From NCBI GenBank assembly GCA_020746105.1, contig CM036618.1:14801001-14865000 (forward strand): a stretch of DNA of 64,000 nucleotides, given 5' to 3'. The translations under genes were made by a program, and so were the position numbers. Positions 1 to 12,019 of this stretch are shown piece by piece. Source of the stretch: Trogon surrucura (taxonomy: Eukaryota > Chordata > Aves > Trogoniformes > Trogonidae). Under the pieces are notes generated by a model. That model searched no databases. It was given only the letters and a program-made list of their open reading frames with translations, and was not told where the DNA came from. Numbering within the stretch: the first letter of the stretch is position 1; each line of letters begins with the position of its first letter.

Positions 1-1177
1 TGACCTTCAAGAAACTGATTTATCCTATGGGTAGTGGGCATATTTGGTTTCAATTAAACTGAAACTATATTACAGATTATTACCTGCCATGCAGTGTTTC
101 CTGCTGAGTAACTAGCTATGTGTTCCAGCCTCTGATTTTCATTCAGCAACCCCAGTGGTTACAAGATAAATATTTTCAGATGGTAAGATCAGCAGAGTTC
201 AGACTTAAACTCTGGAAACAAAATTTCTTTTCCTATGTTTTCTCATTTTTATACTTCTTAAATAAAAATCTAGTAAAATGTTGGTAAAAATTCTGGGAGG
301 GTCCTAATGCAGCACAGATATGTAGCTAAAGTTGAAACAGGTATTGACATCTACTACTTTTTGTTGTTGCTGTTTGGACTCATGAACTATGCATACGCAA
401 CTTTGTTTACTCATTCCATTCATAGATGGAATAAAGTATGTGATAGAGAACTTTTATCTAGCCTCTTACATGAGTAGAATCAAAAATAATTTTGAGTTGC
501 TGAATCCCTATTATTATTATTGGTCTTTTAGCTATGCTAAATCTTTTATGTTTTCAGTCTTTGTTTCAGGCTTTGTATCTCATTGAAGGTTTGTCGACTC
601 TCATATGCATTATATGGAAATCCTTGTGGTCTTTGGTACTAAACGATGCTCTTTCTTAGAAACAATTTTTAGTATATAGCAGCAGTGTAAAAGGAACCAG
701 AGCAAAAGCATATTTGCACTTGAGTGTAACTTTCTAAATAAGATATTTAAATACTTGAATGAATTCATAATCCCCTATTTTAGTGCCATCCATCCTTAAC
801 AGTTGATGCTGTGAACGTTTCACGTTTTCACTTGATCACCAAGGATTTGAGTACACGTCTCACCAATTTTGACATGTAAAACATAGAATTAGTCTAACAC
901 ACCTGACACCTTTCTAGTCTGTGGAAGGAGATGAACACAGTCCTCATCTAGCTACGTGGAGTGATAGATGCAAATCAAGTTTATAATTCTACCATAAGTA
1001 CTTACTGTATGTTGGATGAAAGGACCCTTGAAATTGTCTGTCTGTCCTAGATAATGACTTGAGAGAGAAAGGATAACTCCCAGTATAGATAAATATGACT
1101 AATGTGACTGAATATAATTTTACGTGTTCTTTATATATCTTTTGTCTCCTTCACATGTTCCTTAAATAGCTTTTCAT
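1..1177. other. unique AT-rich DNA, no gene seen
   Basis: No repeat, RNA gene or convincing exon is visible. The open frames are short, with no recognisable motif. The stretch ends where the first LTR begins. Confidence 0.6.
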
Positions 1178-2199
1178 TGTGGTTCTAGCCAACTTCCCAG
1201 GCCAACAACAAAGAACCACCCAGTCACTCACTCACTCCGCCTCCCATCTGCATCCCCAAAGGGAGATGGATGGAGAAAATTTAACTAAAAAGGCTCAAGG
1301 ATTGAGATTGGGACGGGGAACAGTAATTCACCATTTATGGTCACAGGCAAAAAAACAGAGCAGACTTGAGGAGAAAACATTAATTTAATTTACCATCACC
1401 ATTTTATCAACTAGCTCATGGTAGGATAGTGAGAGGAATACATAAACAAATACAACTAGATCTTAAATACACTCTCCCCCACCACCTCCCATCTCCCCGG
1501 CTACCCTCTGCCTCCCATTGGTGCAAGGGGTTGCAAATGGTGGGAGACGTGGTCTGTCTCGCCATTACTCACCGTCCATGATAGTTCTTCCTTCTTGGGA
1601 AAGAGAGCTCCTTGCAGTCTTCTCCTGCTGCCATGTGTTGTCCATCTCATGAGAGGTAACTTGCTCCCTCCATGTGAGTTCGTCCCAACTGGGGTCACAG
1701 GTTGCTTTGGACATGTTCCCCACTCCTGTGCAGTCTCTCTCCCCCCTGGCATGTGGTCCTCCAAGTACCACCGCATCCTGAACATTCTCACCACTGTTGA
1801 TCTCTTCAGCTTGCAGGTAATCATTTCTCTGCCATCTCACTCACCACAGGATTCTGGGGAATTGTTCTACTCCAACGTCTTTCTGCCTCGCTTCCCCATA
1901 GATGGCATTCCTTTGCTTTTTTTCTCCTTCCAACAGAAAAAAAATACTCAACCCCAAAAAAACAGGATGAGAGAAGACAAGATGAGGTAATGAAACAAAT
2001 GAGAAAATGGAGCAAGAGGAAGTGATTCAATGGGGTCTCCTCTTAAATGATCACAGAGGTGCTGATTGGCCTGGTCTTGGCCTGAGATTGGGTCCAACTT
2101 TTACCTGGGACTGAGAGAGACCCTTGAGGTTCCACAAGAGTCTTCCTCCACAGTCCTGCTTCTGCTACCAAAAACCCTGCAAGACTCAAACCCGTGACA
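1178..2199 (-). mobile_element. Solo ERV LTR, family A, copy 1
   Basis: A block of about 1.02 kb shares ordered sequence landmarks with the segments at 12752-13910 and 49325-50885: an AACAACAAAG start region, a CTCAAGGATTGAGAT segment, and a GATAGTGAGAGGAATACA segment. Its right end on the plus strand reads ACCCGTGACA, so on the minus strand the LTR opens TGTCACGGGT, as ERV LTRs do. The left end, TGTGGTTCTAG, is eroded relative to TGTCATGGTTT in the other copies. I find no matching target duplication (TTCAT on the left, ATTTT on the right). There is no internal retroviral sequence, so this is a solo LTR left by LTR-LTR recombination. Open frames inside it are incidental. Confidence 0.75.
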
Positions 2200-2210
2200 A
2201 TTTTGTATAT

Positions 2211-2560
2211 ACAGAATCACAGAATTGTCAGAATTGGAAAGGACCTCTAGAGATCATCTAGTCCGACTCCCTGCTAAAGCAGGACTGCCTAGAGCACATC
2301 ACACAGGATTGCACCAAGGCGGGTTTTGAAAGTCTCCAGAGACAAAGACTCCACAACTTCCCTGGGCAGCCTGTTCCAGTGCTCTGTTACTTTCACAGAA
2401 AAGAATTTCTTTCTCATATTCAGATGAAACTTTCTGTGTTCCAGTTTGTGCCTGTTGCCCCTTGTCCTGTCACTGGACACTACTGAAGAGAGTTTGGCTC
2501 CATTCTCCTTGCACCCACCCTTTAGATATTTATAAATGTTTATAATGTCTCTTGGCAAAG
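2211..2560 (-). mobile_element. CR1 LINE, 5'-truncated 3' end
   Basis: Read on the minus strand this is the last part of a CR1 RT reading frame followed by the CR1 3' UTR and tail. The frame at 2558-2289 contains the hallmark [12 protein letters not shown] block and ends at the usual CR1 stop. The plus-strand left edge shows the tail as CAGAATCACAGAATTGTCAG. The piece is only about 350 bp of an element that is several kb when complete. It lies 11 bp from the end of the LTR next door. Confidence 0.9.
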
Positions 2561-3104
2561 TATTGAATCTTTAAGATTTCAAGTCAATTACTCTCAATCA
2601 TAAAATTTTATTATTTCGTTTTGTCCCTGCCTTGAAATTAGACAAATTTCACATAGATCTTGCATAAGCAAACACCTTCCATCTACTTTTCTAGAATGAA
2701 AGATGTCTATTAGACAGAAAGACACAGCTATTAACCTGCCTTCCCTCTTTTCTCCAAACTTTCAAACAATTGAGGGTCAAACGCTCTTCAGCAAATAATT
2801 TGAAACTATATTATGCCTTCTCACAAAAATCATGCAGGGATAAGTAAATGACATTCCAAATAAATCGAAAATGCCTTCATGTATAATCAAAAAAAGAGCT
2901 TTTAAGTGGTGAGATAAAGAAAGTGGAAAGCTGGTGAGCAATTGAGAGGCTATTTGGACATTAGATAGGTACGCTGTTCATCAGAAATCTGCAATATTCT
3001 AACACCAACTTTTTAAAGTCTGTGTCAAATATGACATCTATTATTATTTCTAATCCCAGCTGATTTCACCTACAAATCATATTTCAACACAATCTGATCT
3101 GATT
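2561..3104. other. unique AT-rich DNA, nothing recognised
   Basis: No repeat hallmark, RNA gene or exon with convincing splice signals was seen between the two CR1 copies. Confidence 0.5.
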
Positions 3105-4274
3105 ATTTTGACTTTGGAGGTAGAAGACAAAGTCTGGAGGAAGGAAGATTTTCCATTGATTGAGGAGGATCAAGTCAGAGATCAATTAAGTAAACTGGAT
3201 ATCCACAGGTCCATGTGTCCTGATGGGATGCATCTGAGAGTGCTGAGGGAGCTGGCAGAAATCATTGCTGGGCCACTGTATCATCTTTAAAAGGTCCTGG
3301 AGAACAGGTGAGATGCCTGAGGACTGGAGGAAAGCCAATGTCACTCCAGTCTTCAAAAAGGAAGATCCAGGAAACTATAGGCCAATCAGTCTCACCTTCC
3401 TCCCCAGAAAGATGATGGAACAGCTTTTTCTGGGCATCATCTCATAGCATGTGGAGGAAAATAAGATTATCAGAAGTAGTCAACTTGGATTTATCAAGGG
3501 GAAGCCATGCCTAACATTGGATAGCACCCTATAATGGCATGACTGGGTGGATAGACAAGGGGAGGGTAGTGAATTTTGTCTACCTTGACTTCAGTAAGGC
3601 TTTTGACACCATCTCCCACAGCATAGGCAAGCTTAGCAAGTGTGTATTAGATGAATGAATGGTGGGATAAAGCTCAGAGGGTTATGATTAGTGGTGCAGT
3701 CTAGTTGGAGGTCCATAACAAATGGTGTTCCCCAGACGTCATCCTCCCACTCTGCTCTGCACTGGTGAGGTTGCATCTGGAGTACTTTGTCCAGTTCTGG
3801 GCTCCCCAGTTCAAGAAGGTCAGTGAATGGCTGGAGAGGGCACAGCAAAGGGCTACAAAGATGGCTGGGGGACTAGAACGTCTCTCTTATGCAGACTGGG
3901 GCTTTTTAGTCTGGAGAAGACTGAGAGGTGATTTCATCAGTGCTTATAAGTACTTAAAGAGTGTATGTCAGGAGAATGGGGTCAGTCTTTTTTCAGTGGT
4001 GCCTAGTGACAGAACAAGAGGTAATGGGCACAAACATGAACACAGAAAGTTCCATCTAAACAGGCGGAGGAACTTCTTTTCTTTGAGTGGCAGAGCCCTG
4101 GAACAGGCTGCCCCGAGAGGTGGTGGATTCTCTGTCTCTGGAGATATTCAAAACCTGCCTGGACACCTGTGCAAGATGCTGTAGGTGATCCTGCTCTGGC
4201 AGGAAGGTTGCGCTAGATGATCTCCAGAGTTCCCTTCCAACCCCTAACATTCTGTGATTCTGTGATTCTGTGAT
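3105..4274 (+). mobile_element. CR1 LINE fragment with internal deletion and frameshifts
   Basis: A plus-strand CR1 of about 1.17 kb. It begins within RT: 3108-3290 carries the block around SMCPDGMHLRVLRELAE, and after a frameshift 3265-3447 carries EDWRKANVTPVFKK and NYRPISLT. It passes the AFDTISHS region near 3600. At about 3735 it jumps from the GVPQ motif straight to the [14 protein letters not shown] region, so the RT catalytic FADD region and its flanks are missing. The C-terminal part (3705-4184) and the 3' UTR follow, ending in three ATTCTGTG repeats. Stops and frameshifts make it non-functional. Confidence 0.9.
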
Positions 4275-5599
4275 ATTTCACTGTTATATTTTTACCAATA
4301 TGTCTATAAATGTACAGGTGTAAATCAGATACTTAGACTAGAATGTTTCCTTTCACTTAGTCTAAATTTAATCCATTTAAAATACTTTATATTATGTCTA
4401 ACAGGAGAAGTCCTTACTGCCTGAGCTCAGGTAATATTAATTGCATCTTATGCAAAAGCAAATTATCTAAACTTGTCAACTCAGCAAAAAATACCTTCAA
4501 AAGGACTTGCATACGCTCATGTAATATGAAATTCTACTCCAAGCTGCATTTACTAGACAGGTTTTGCTTCTGCCTTCAGAAATGTTCATCCTGAAATATT
4601 TCTTTTTCAGCTCTGTTTATTTTTGCCAGATAAGGGAATTTCAGCCGTTAAGCTTATCAATGGACTGTTCAGTCCCTGGATGAAGCACTAAGCATCCCAG
4701 AAATTGTCCCAGAAACCATTCCAAGAGAAAAAAAATGGATTTCACAGGGCACATAGAAGATTGATATTCCTTTGTCTTCATCGCAAATTATCCAAATGTT
4801 TACACTTCCCATGCTGCTTTAAGCAGTATCCGTTTTACCACCTCAAAAGCACAGAGGTGGCTGGGAGAGATCAATGGCTGTCACTGTACTAGTACAGTTA
4901 ATGATACCAGAATCTATGGCTGAACACTGGAGCTTGGCCATCTGCATTGATAAATTGTTGTGCTGCCTTACTCCTGGCTTTTGTATGCCAAATTTCAGGT
5001 GTGGTTTTGAAGTTAGACTGATTGAGGTTTTATCCCCCAGATCTTCTTTTGGAAACGGAGAGTCCTTAATAATACGTATATAATCAGTGTTGTGTCTCTA
5101 AGTGGTGTCCCTGCTCTTCCTTGGAGCCCCCTCTTCCAAATCACATCTCCAGCTATGCCCCCCAAACTGTCCCCATCCCTATGTCTCCTCCAGTTCCTCC
5201 TCTGTTGTCTCCTCATGTGTGTCTTAGCCTGGCAGCTACCACTCAGCAGAAGCACCACATATTCCTTTCTTTTTTTTAAGTTTTGCAGGATGTTGGGTCT
5301 CAGAGCTGTCTGGAACTGGCTGTGGTTGGCACAGGGGAGCCCATGGCCTTGTCCCACACAGGGCACCCTGCAGCCTCTGCTACCAAACTCTGCCAGCTAT
5401 ACCTTCTGCATGTGAGGAAGCTTTTCCTACTCTCATTCAGTTCATAAAATTTCAGAAAGTTTCAAAGGTGCTCTACACAGAAATAATCTCTCCATTAAAT
5501 CTAGCATTTAAAACACTATACTGTAAGTAAAGCTGTACTGTTACGTGTAGGGCTTTTGCAGATGATTAAGAGTCTCATGCACTCAGAGTGCAAAAATGA
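4275..5599. other. unique DNA with a GC-richer patch
   Basis: No gene is recognised. The part from about 4830 to 5420 is richer in C and T than its surroundings and has open frames of about 110 codons on both strands, with no recognisable motif or good splice sites. It could be an unclassified old repeat. Confidence 0.4.
4883..4898. repeat. 16-bp perfect palindrome
   Basis: ACTGTACTAGTACAGT is its own reverse complement. It lies in otherwise unannotated DNA. No function is implied. Confidence 0.8.
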
Positions 5600-5842
5600 A
5601 AAACCAGATAACAAACAAAACTGGAATTCTCAACACAAAAGACAGGGGAAAGCAGAGCTCCTGCAACGGGATTCCCCGCCTGTATATCTGTTGATTCACA
5701 GAGATGTTGACTGGCCTGGACTTAACCAGGGGCAGGTCCAGCTAGTTTCCTGGTTTCAGGAAAGTTCTGGAAGTTTCTCTGAAGGAGTTAGCCCCACAGG
5801 CTCTCCATTATAAAAAACTCAGCCAGACGTAAACCCATCACA
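5600..5842 (-). mobile_element. ERV LTR family A, terminal fragment
   Basis: The right half resembles the last ~200 bp of LTR copy 1: GACTGGCCTGGACTT corresponds to GATTGGCCTGGTCTT, followed by a GGTCCAGC segment, and the end ACCCATCACA corresponds to ACCCGTGACA. The left boundary is soft because the upstream sequence is too diverged. The remaining 700-800 bp of the LTR is absent. A CR1 starts directly at the next base. Confidence 0.55.
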
Positions 5843-6220
5843 GTCATCTAGTCCAGCTGCCCCCTGCAGTGAGCAAAGATGTCTTCAACTATATCAGGTT
5901 GCCCAGTGCCCAGTCCAACCTGATTTTGATTGTTTCCAGGGACAGGGCATCTACCATCTTTCTGGGCAACAATTTTACAATGTTTCATCATCATGGTGTC
6001 AAAAATTTTCTTTCTTACATCTAGTCTAAATATACTCTCTTTTAGTTTAAAACAGTATTCCCTTGTCTTATCATAACAGACTATGCTAAAAAGATTGTCC
6101 CCATCTTTCTTATGGGCCCCCTTTAACTATTGAAAAGCCACAATAAGGTCTGCCCAGAACCTTCTCTTCAGGCTGAACAACTCTCTCAGTGTTTCTTAAT
6201 AGGAAAGGTGTTCCATTCTT
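5843..6220 (-). mobile_element. CR1 LINE, old diverged 3' fragment
   Basis: On the plus strand it begins GTCATCTAGTCCAGCTGCC and continues through a diverged CR1 3' UTR and C-terminal RT region in reverse orientation, including CTTCTCTTCAGGCTGAACAA (the antisense of the LFSLEKR-like block). The terminal ATTCTATG tail is missing. Reading frames are broken. Divergence suggests an older subfamily than the copies at 23.3 and 32.8 kb. Confidence 0.8.
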
Positions 6221-6654
6221 AATGGAATGTACTATCATATATATCTGGTTATAAGATTTTCTAAAAATAGTTGCTGGTATAATAGGATTTCTACTATGAA
6301 TAAAGAATCATGTCTTTTATCAATCTTTATTAACTTAGAAACTCTCAATTTTATTAAACAAGTACTATATTCAAGTAATTCCTCTGACAAAGACACCCCC
6401 CACAATCTGGAAGATTATTCATTGTCAGTTTAAGGAAATTTACAGCAGGATTGACTGACTAAAGACAGAAGTCTCTGAGAGTATTAGGACAGAAAAAGGA
6501 AGAGTGTAAGAGAGTGAGGTTGGGAGAGAAAGCACTTCACTGCCTTGTATGAGTAAAATGAAGACTCATTTCTTTCTTTAAGTTCTGTGGTGAGTAGAGT
6601 CAAGGTCCCTGATGTCAAGTCTGGACTTGTGCGTCTTCCTTCCTCTCTTCTGTT
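6221..6654. other. unique DNA, nothing recognised
   Basis: AT-rich sequence between a CR1 and a pyrimidine repeat. No gene features are seen. Confidence 0.5.
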
Positions 6655-6700
6655 TCTCTCTCTCTCTCTCTCTCTTTCCTCCTCCCTCCCTCTCCGCTTC
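6655..6700 (+). repeat. (TC)n microsatellite with polypyrimidine tail
   Basis: About 11 TC dinucleotides (6655-6676) are followed by an imperfect CCTCC/CTCC tract to about 6700. Confidence 0.9.
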
Positions 6701-6760
6701 CACTATGTGCAGACCACATATTTATCTGAAAAATTTACATTGATTCTTACGGAGTCTTTT

Positions 6761-7350
6761 TCACAGAATCACAGGATATCAGAGACTGGAAGAGACCTTG
6801 AAAGATTGTCTAGTCCAATCTCCCTGCCAGAGCAGGGTCACCTGGAGTAGGCCACACAGGAACATGTCTCCAGAGAAGGAGACTCCACAACCTACCTGGG
6901 GAGCCTGTTCCAGTGCTCTGTCACCCTCACGGGGAAAAAGTTTTTCCTAACATTTTTGTGGAACCTCTTATCCTTCAGCTTTGTGCCCACTTCCCCTTGC
7001 CTTATCATCGGACATCACTGAGAAAAGCCTGGCCCACCCTTGACGCATTTATAAACATTAATGAGGTCACCCCTCAGCCTCCTCTTCTCCAAGCTAAAGA
7101 GACCCAGCTCCTTCAGCCTTTCCTCACAAGGGAGATGTTCCACTCCCTTCATCATCTTTGTGGCTCTGTGCTGAACTCTTTCAAGTAGTTCCTTGTCCTT
7201 CTTGAACTGAGGGGCCCAAAAGTGGAGACAATATTCCAGATGTGACCTCACCAGGGCAGAGCAGAGGAGGAGGAGAACCTCTTTCGACCTACTAGCCACA
7301 TTTCTTCTAATACACCCTGGAATATCATTGGTCTTCTTCGCCAATATCTT
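6761..7350 (-). mobile_element. CR1 LINE, 5'-truncated
   Basis: A minus-strand CR1 3' end. The plus strand starts TCACAGAATCACAGGATATC, and the minus frame at 7344-7015 gives the C-terminal RT blocks [16 protein letters not shown] and [14 protein letters not shown]. The frame breaks shortly after the KGG block, so the WNRLP part lies in another frame. The 5' truncation is at about 7348, near the NDIPGCIRR region. Non-autonomous, decayed. Confidence 0.9.
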
Positions 7351-10300
7351 TTTAGACTTACATGTGTTAACAAAAAAAGGGCTATTAAGTTAAAAAACAC
7401 TGGGTCAGTGCTAGTTGTGAATCACACATTGCTGTTAATTATAGGCTGAGTCAGGGATGATAGATTGATGCTTCTGGTACCAAAAAGGAGTTTTTGGGGA
7501 GTCATTAAGTTGGAAATCCCACTCAGCACAGGATCATCAAGATCTTCCTGTCTCTCCAGGGAAGGGATTGCAATCTCTGAGTTTGAGAGTGTCTGATTGA
7601 TTCAGAAGCCTTTGATATAGACTGCAGATGAAGCCATTTACTCTTTTTCATTGCTAACAGCTCCTGTCCCACTCAGCCATGGTTGTTCCAGTCTTACTGT
7701 TTAATGCTTACTGCTTGGTACTTGACCTTTTGCTTCAGCCAGCAAGTCTGTGAGTCAGTGGATTGCCTGGATGCAAGCTGGGAGCTCTCTGTTACATTGT
7801 ATAAAACCATTATGTAAATAAATGCATGCTTGCTTTTTTTTTCCTCCTTGATTATATTAAGGCCTACTAAAAATCATCGTTTAGCCTTGTATTTCTTGAG
7901 AAGGCGTTTTGGTCTGGCTGTTTTGGTTTGTTTTAATTCCACTCCTGCTAGTGTTGGATTATTAGTTTGGAAAATCTCAGTATCCTAAATCTGACATTAA
8001 GGCTCTCACTGTCACACTGTAAGACTTTCGGATCTATGAATACACCAAGTGTTTCCTCATGGTCTCTCAGATGAGTGTAGAATGGTGGAAATTCTTTTAG
8101 GTAGGTACACAAGAAATTGCAAAAGATACGTGCTGCTCTTCATTTGCTGGGTACTGGCTTTCGGTCCGTACCTTAGGAAGACGACCTTCACTGTCCCCTT
8201 TTTTCCTTAGGTGAAGCACTTAAATTTTAGATGCCTTACATACTTACTTTAGAAGATGATCTGAATAGTTATACAAGAATTTATTCAGTCAGAAACTGTG
8301 TCATCAATATTGTCTATGAATTTCTTATTTTCTAAATATTTAGGAATGTCTTTGTGGTTATTTCTGTATACGGACCCTAAAGAAGCTTTGATAGAATGTG
8401 TTTTGCACTTTCTTTTCTTTTTATGGGAATATTCAAGGGTGAAAGTAAGATTTTTGTGATATGTAAATTACTTCTAAGTTAAAGTACTGTTGTTTTGAAT
8501 CAAGATGTAAGACTATTTACTGTTGTATCTGTATGTACTTACAACAGCCAGTTTCAAAAGACAGTTGCTATTTCAGTCTCTGGGCTTTAAATATTTTATT
8601 CTCCTTTCATTTCTGGCAACTGAAGTGGAATCCCAAAGAATGGCTGTTCCTTGGCCAAGAAAATTTCTTAGGTTTTCTTCTTCTAAGTTGTTGTTAAGAT
8701 CATTAAGTTTCTGCACTGTCTAGAAAGTAACAAAATTAAAATCCTCTGGATTTGATTTATGAGTTTAATTTGGAACACTTCTGAAAGCATGTATTCTGAC
8801 CTGAATAACATGGGTCATAGGATTTAACAAGCGAGTGAGTTATTAAATACATTGCTACTTCTGGTCCTGCTACTTCTATGATTCTGTACTTTTATCAGTA
8901 CAGAACGCTAAGAGAAGATCATTTAAAGATATATTTAGTCTTTCTATAAAGGTTTCAAAACTCTTCTTCTTTCAGGATGGTACATACAGGATTTTAAAAA
9001 AGATTCAGTAATAGCTTTAAATCCTATTTAACAAAACTAGGTAGTGAAGCACAGAAGTCTCTTTCTGTTGTTGATAACAATTAAAAACTGAATTAGAAAT
9101 AAATTGGCATTTGAGCAGAATACAGTTTTCCATTACCTGCATTTGTAACTCCCTGGCCTTTCAACCTAAATTTAGCTTGTTTACTCCCAGGATAGATTAC
9201 ATGCACCTTATTTTAAATGAGGCCATTAAGATGAATGATATATTTTAATATCACAACTGATTCAAAAAACAAATGCTTGTGAAGGAAAACACAATTCATC
9301 CTAACAAAGAGTAGTACTCTCTGTAGTGTATCTTCTCTCATCAATCATCAGCAAACAAATGCTCATATGCTTTGTTACGATTCTATCATGTCTGTGTTCC
9401 TAATTATTTATACAGCCTAGGTCTGGCTCTCCTTCAGATAGCCGAGATATGGAAAGCATAACTCTCTGCTGGGAACTACACATTGTTACCTCCTATGACA
9501 GTCAGTAGGGATTCTTAAGTATGATAATTTTTGAAACAGATATTTCACTGTTGTTTAAAGAAAAAAAGGCAGAAGCTATGAGATTCAAATCTGAGCTTCG
9601 ATAATATCCAGCTAATCAGATGTGGGTTTAAATTTTAAAAATCTTACAGAGCTTATATTTTTAGTTTTCTTAGCTATCTATTTTTGGCACTGTATTAACT
9701 AACTGATGTTTTATCATACATTTTAATATGCAAAGATAATGAGTCTGGCTTCTTTTGATTCCAGGATCTGTGAAAACTATTTTGCACTGAATGATACCGT
9801 CTACATATATCATTAAGGACTTTGAAGAGCTGCACGTCTGCAAGAGCCCCACTCATCTGTGGCTGACTGTTTGCAGCACTGTGTTTTGAAGGATTTCTGC
9901 TATCTTGTTGTGACAGAGAATTGTTACTAACATATATTCAGTTTCTAAACATACCAGCAAATTATAGATGTGGATATCCACTTATAACCTGGTAGAAATG
10001 AAGAGTAGTTCATTCATATAGTTCATATCCAAAAGAAAATTGGCAGCAAAATGGTCATTTCAATATAATAAAGCAAAGACTTTGTTTGCCAGGTTGCAAA
10101 TATTCCTGCTTCTGTTTTTCACACACAGGTACATTCATGGGGCCACTTTCTCTATTCTGTATAAAGTTATCAGAGACCAGCTAAAGGTTTTCTGCCTGAA
10201 TACCGTCTTTCTTTTTTTTTTTTTTTTTTTGGGGGGGGGGGGGGCATTTTTGCAGTACTTCTTTAAATGCATTAAAATTTGTTTGAAAGATTTTTTCCTG

Positions 10301-10487
10301 TGGTATCTCTGAGATTACGATCATAGAGTTCTGAAAAGAGTTGTGAACCACATTGAAATAAGTGTTCAGAGTCTCATTTATTTTCCTGCCACTAAACAGA
10401 GTTAAAGAAGTGAAGAGAAAGCTTCCCACCCTGGTATCGCCTCAGATTGTTATCTGGTTTTTTTTCAGGTAGGCAGCAACAAAGTTA
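7351..10487. other. unique AT-rich stretch
   Basis: About 3.1 kb with no LINE or LTR hallmark. Open frames are short and lack recognisable motifs. Apart from a T/G homopolymer (listed separately), I see nothing in it. Confidence 0.5.
10212..10244 (+). repeat. homopolymer pair T19 G14
   Basis: Nineteen T are followed directly by fourteen G. Either a true homopolymer junction or a sequencing or assembly slip; lengths should be treated as approximate. Confidence 0.85.
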
Positions 10488-11880
10488 AGGGGACAAGGAA
10501 AGAGCTATAGATGTCATCTCACTGGATTTCTACAAGGTCTTTGACACAGTCCCCCACAACATCCTCCTCTCTAAATTGGAGAGATAAGGGTTTGATGAGT
10601 GGAGTGTTTGATCAATGAGGAATTGGTTGGATGGTGGCATCCTGAAGGTAGTGGTCAATGTCATGATGTCCAGACAGAGATCTGTGACAACTGATGTCCT
10701 GTGAAGAGTGCACCCATTCAGAAAAAATCCACGCATGTAATTAAATTGGATTTATTTAAGAAATGAAGGCTCCCCCAAGTATACAAGTTCTGGTATCAGT
10801 TGAGATGAGCGGCTACTACATTGCACCCAACCTTAACAAAAGAATAGTGATCCGGATGATAAATACACTCACCTATAAAAGATGAGGAAGCTCAATCTCA
10901 AGGATTAACCTTGGATGGTGTCCCAGAACCAAGGGGGAGGCTGTAGCCCCAACTGCAGCACCTGCTGCTCTGAAGGGACTGCTCCAACATGGCTCCGGCA
11001 GGACCCCATTTTAAAGCTCAGTCGAATCTGAGCTGTGCTCAATCAAAGCCATTTCAGCCTCCCATTGGCTACCAGCCAGCTTCCTGGGTGTAGCCCTAGG
11101 TTGGTGGGCTAGATCCAAACTAGTCAGAAATTTCCATCAGTTTCTCTGAAATCTGCCTGGCAACCACTGTGAGGGGAAGCAGCTCAGAGGGGGATACACC
11201 TGCCACATGTCCCTGAGGTGTCTATACTGGAACCAGTGCTGATTAATTTCTTCATCAATGATATATACAGTGAGATCAAGTGCACCCTCCACAGATGTGC
11301 AGGGATCACCAAGCTGTGTGGTGTGGTTGAGATATCTAAGGGGTGGGATGCCGTCCAAAAAGACCTGGACAGGCTTGAGAAGTGGGCCTTTATGAACCTC
11401 ATGCAGTTCAGCAGGGGCACCTGCACCTGAGTCATGGCAACTCCCAGTATCAGTACACGTTGGGTGATTGACGTTGGAGTTGTTCAGCCTGGAGAAGAAA
11501 AGGTTTTGGAGAGACTTTATTGTGGCCTTTCAGTATTTAAAGGTGGCTTATAAGAAAGACGGGGACAAACTTCTTAGCAAGGCCTATTGTGACAGGACGA
11601 GGTGCAATGGTTTTATACTAAAAGAGGGTGGATTCTATGATTCTATGATCTATCATTTAGACTGGATATAAGGAAGAAATTTTTCACAGTGAGCATGCTG
11701 AAGAACAGGTTGCCCAGAGAGGTAGTAGATGCTCCATCCCTGGAAATATTCAAGGTCAGGTTGGACGGAGCTCTGAGCAACCTGATCTAGTTAAAGATGT
11801 CCCTACCCATTGCAGGGTGGCTGGACTAGGTGACGTTTAAAGCTTGCTTCCAACACAAAGCACTCTATAATTCTATGATT
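10488..11880 (+). mobile_element. CR1 LINE, old copy interrupted by an LTR
   Basis: A plus-strand CR1 in two blocks, 10488-10699 and 11213-11880, split by a solo LTR. The first block has the RT stretch TTTGACACAGTCCCCCACAA. The second resumes at the block encoding PVLINFFINDIYS, retains a degraded FADD region, then jumps near 11455-11480 from the region after MNLMQFSRG to LFSLEKKRFWRD, showing an internal deletion. The 3' UTR ends in TATAATTCTATGATT. The frame is broken throughout. A short extra ATTCTATGATTCTATGAT run at 11634-11651 sits inside the C-terminal region. Confidence 0.85.
10700..11207 (-). mobile_element. Solo ERV LTR, family C, with 5-bp target duplication
   Basis: A 508-bp insertion in a CR1. 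On the minus strand it opens TGTGGCAGGTGTATCC and closes ...CTCTTCACA, giving canonical TG...CA ends. It is flanked by TGTCC at 10695-10699 and again at 11208-11212; removing the LTR and one copy restores continuous CR1 sequence. A polyadenylation signal AATAAA lies on the minus strand at 10756-10751, near the LTR 3' end, which agrees with the orientation. There is no internal region, so it is a solo LTR. Confidence 0.88.
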
Positions 11881-12019
11881 ATTTGTTTCTGTGAAGTTGC
11901 AGTAAGAAGTTCGAGGGCAATCAAGAGAAACTTTTGGGCCTTGGGATGACTGGTTAAGGAATCAGGAGCACAAGTAAGGTTATCCTCTCGTCTTCCAGTT
12001 GTGGGCAATGCTGAGGGAA

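Noticed and set aside
1501..1990. Open frames of 107-131 codons on both strands near 1.5-2.0 kb
   Set aside because: They lie inside a solo LTR and match nothing retroviral; incidental to LTR sequence.
1178..2204. Target duplication for LTR copy 1
   Set aside because: Flanks TTCAT and ATTTT do not match, and the left terminus is eroded, so no duplication is claimed.
5092..5415. Plus frame with Leu/Cys-rich hydrophobic run, considered as a signal peptide
   Set aside because: Frame open on both strands in a pyrimidine-rich patch; no exon structure or homology seen.
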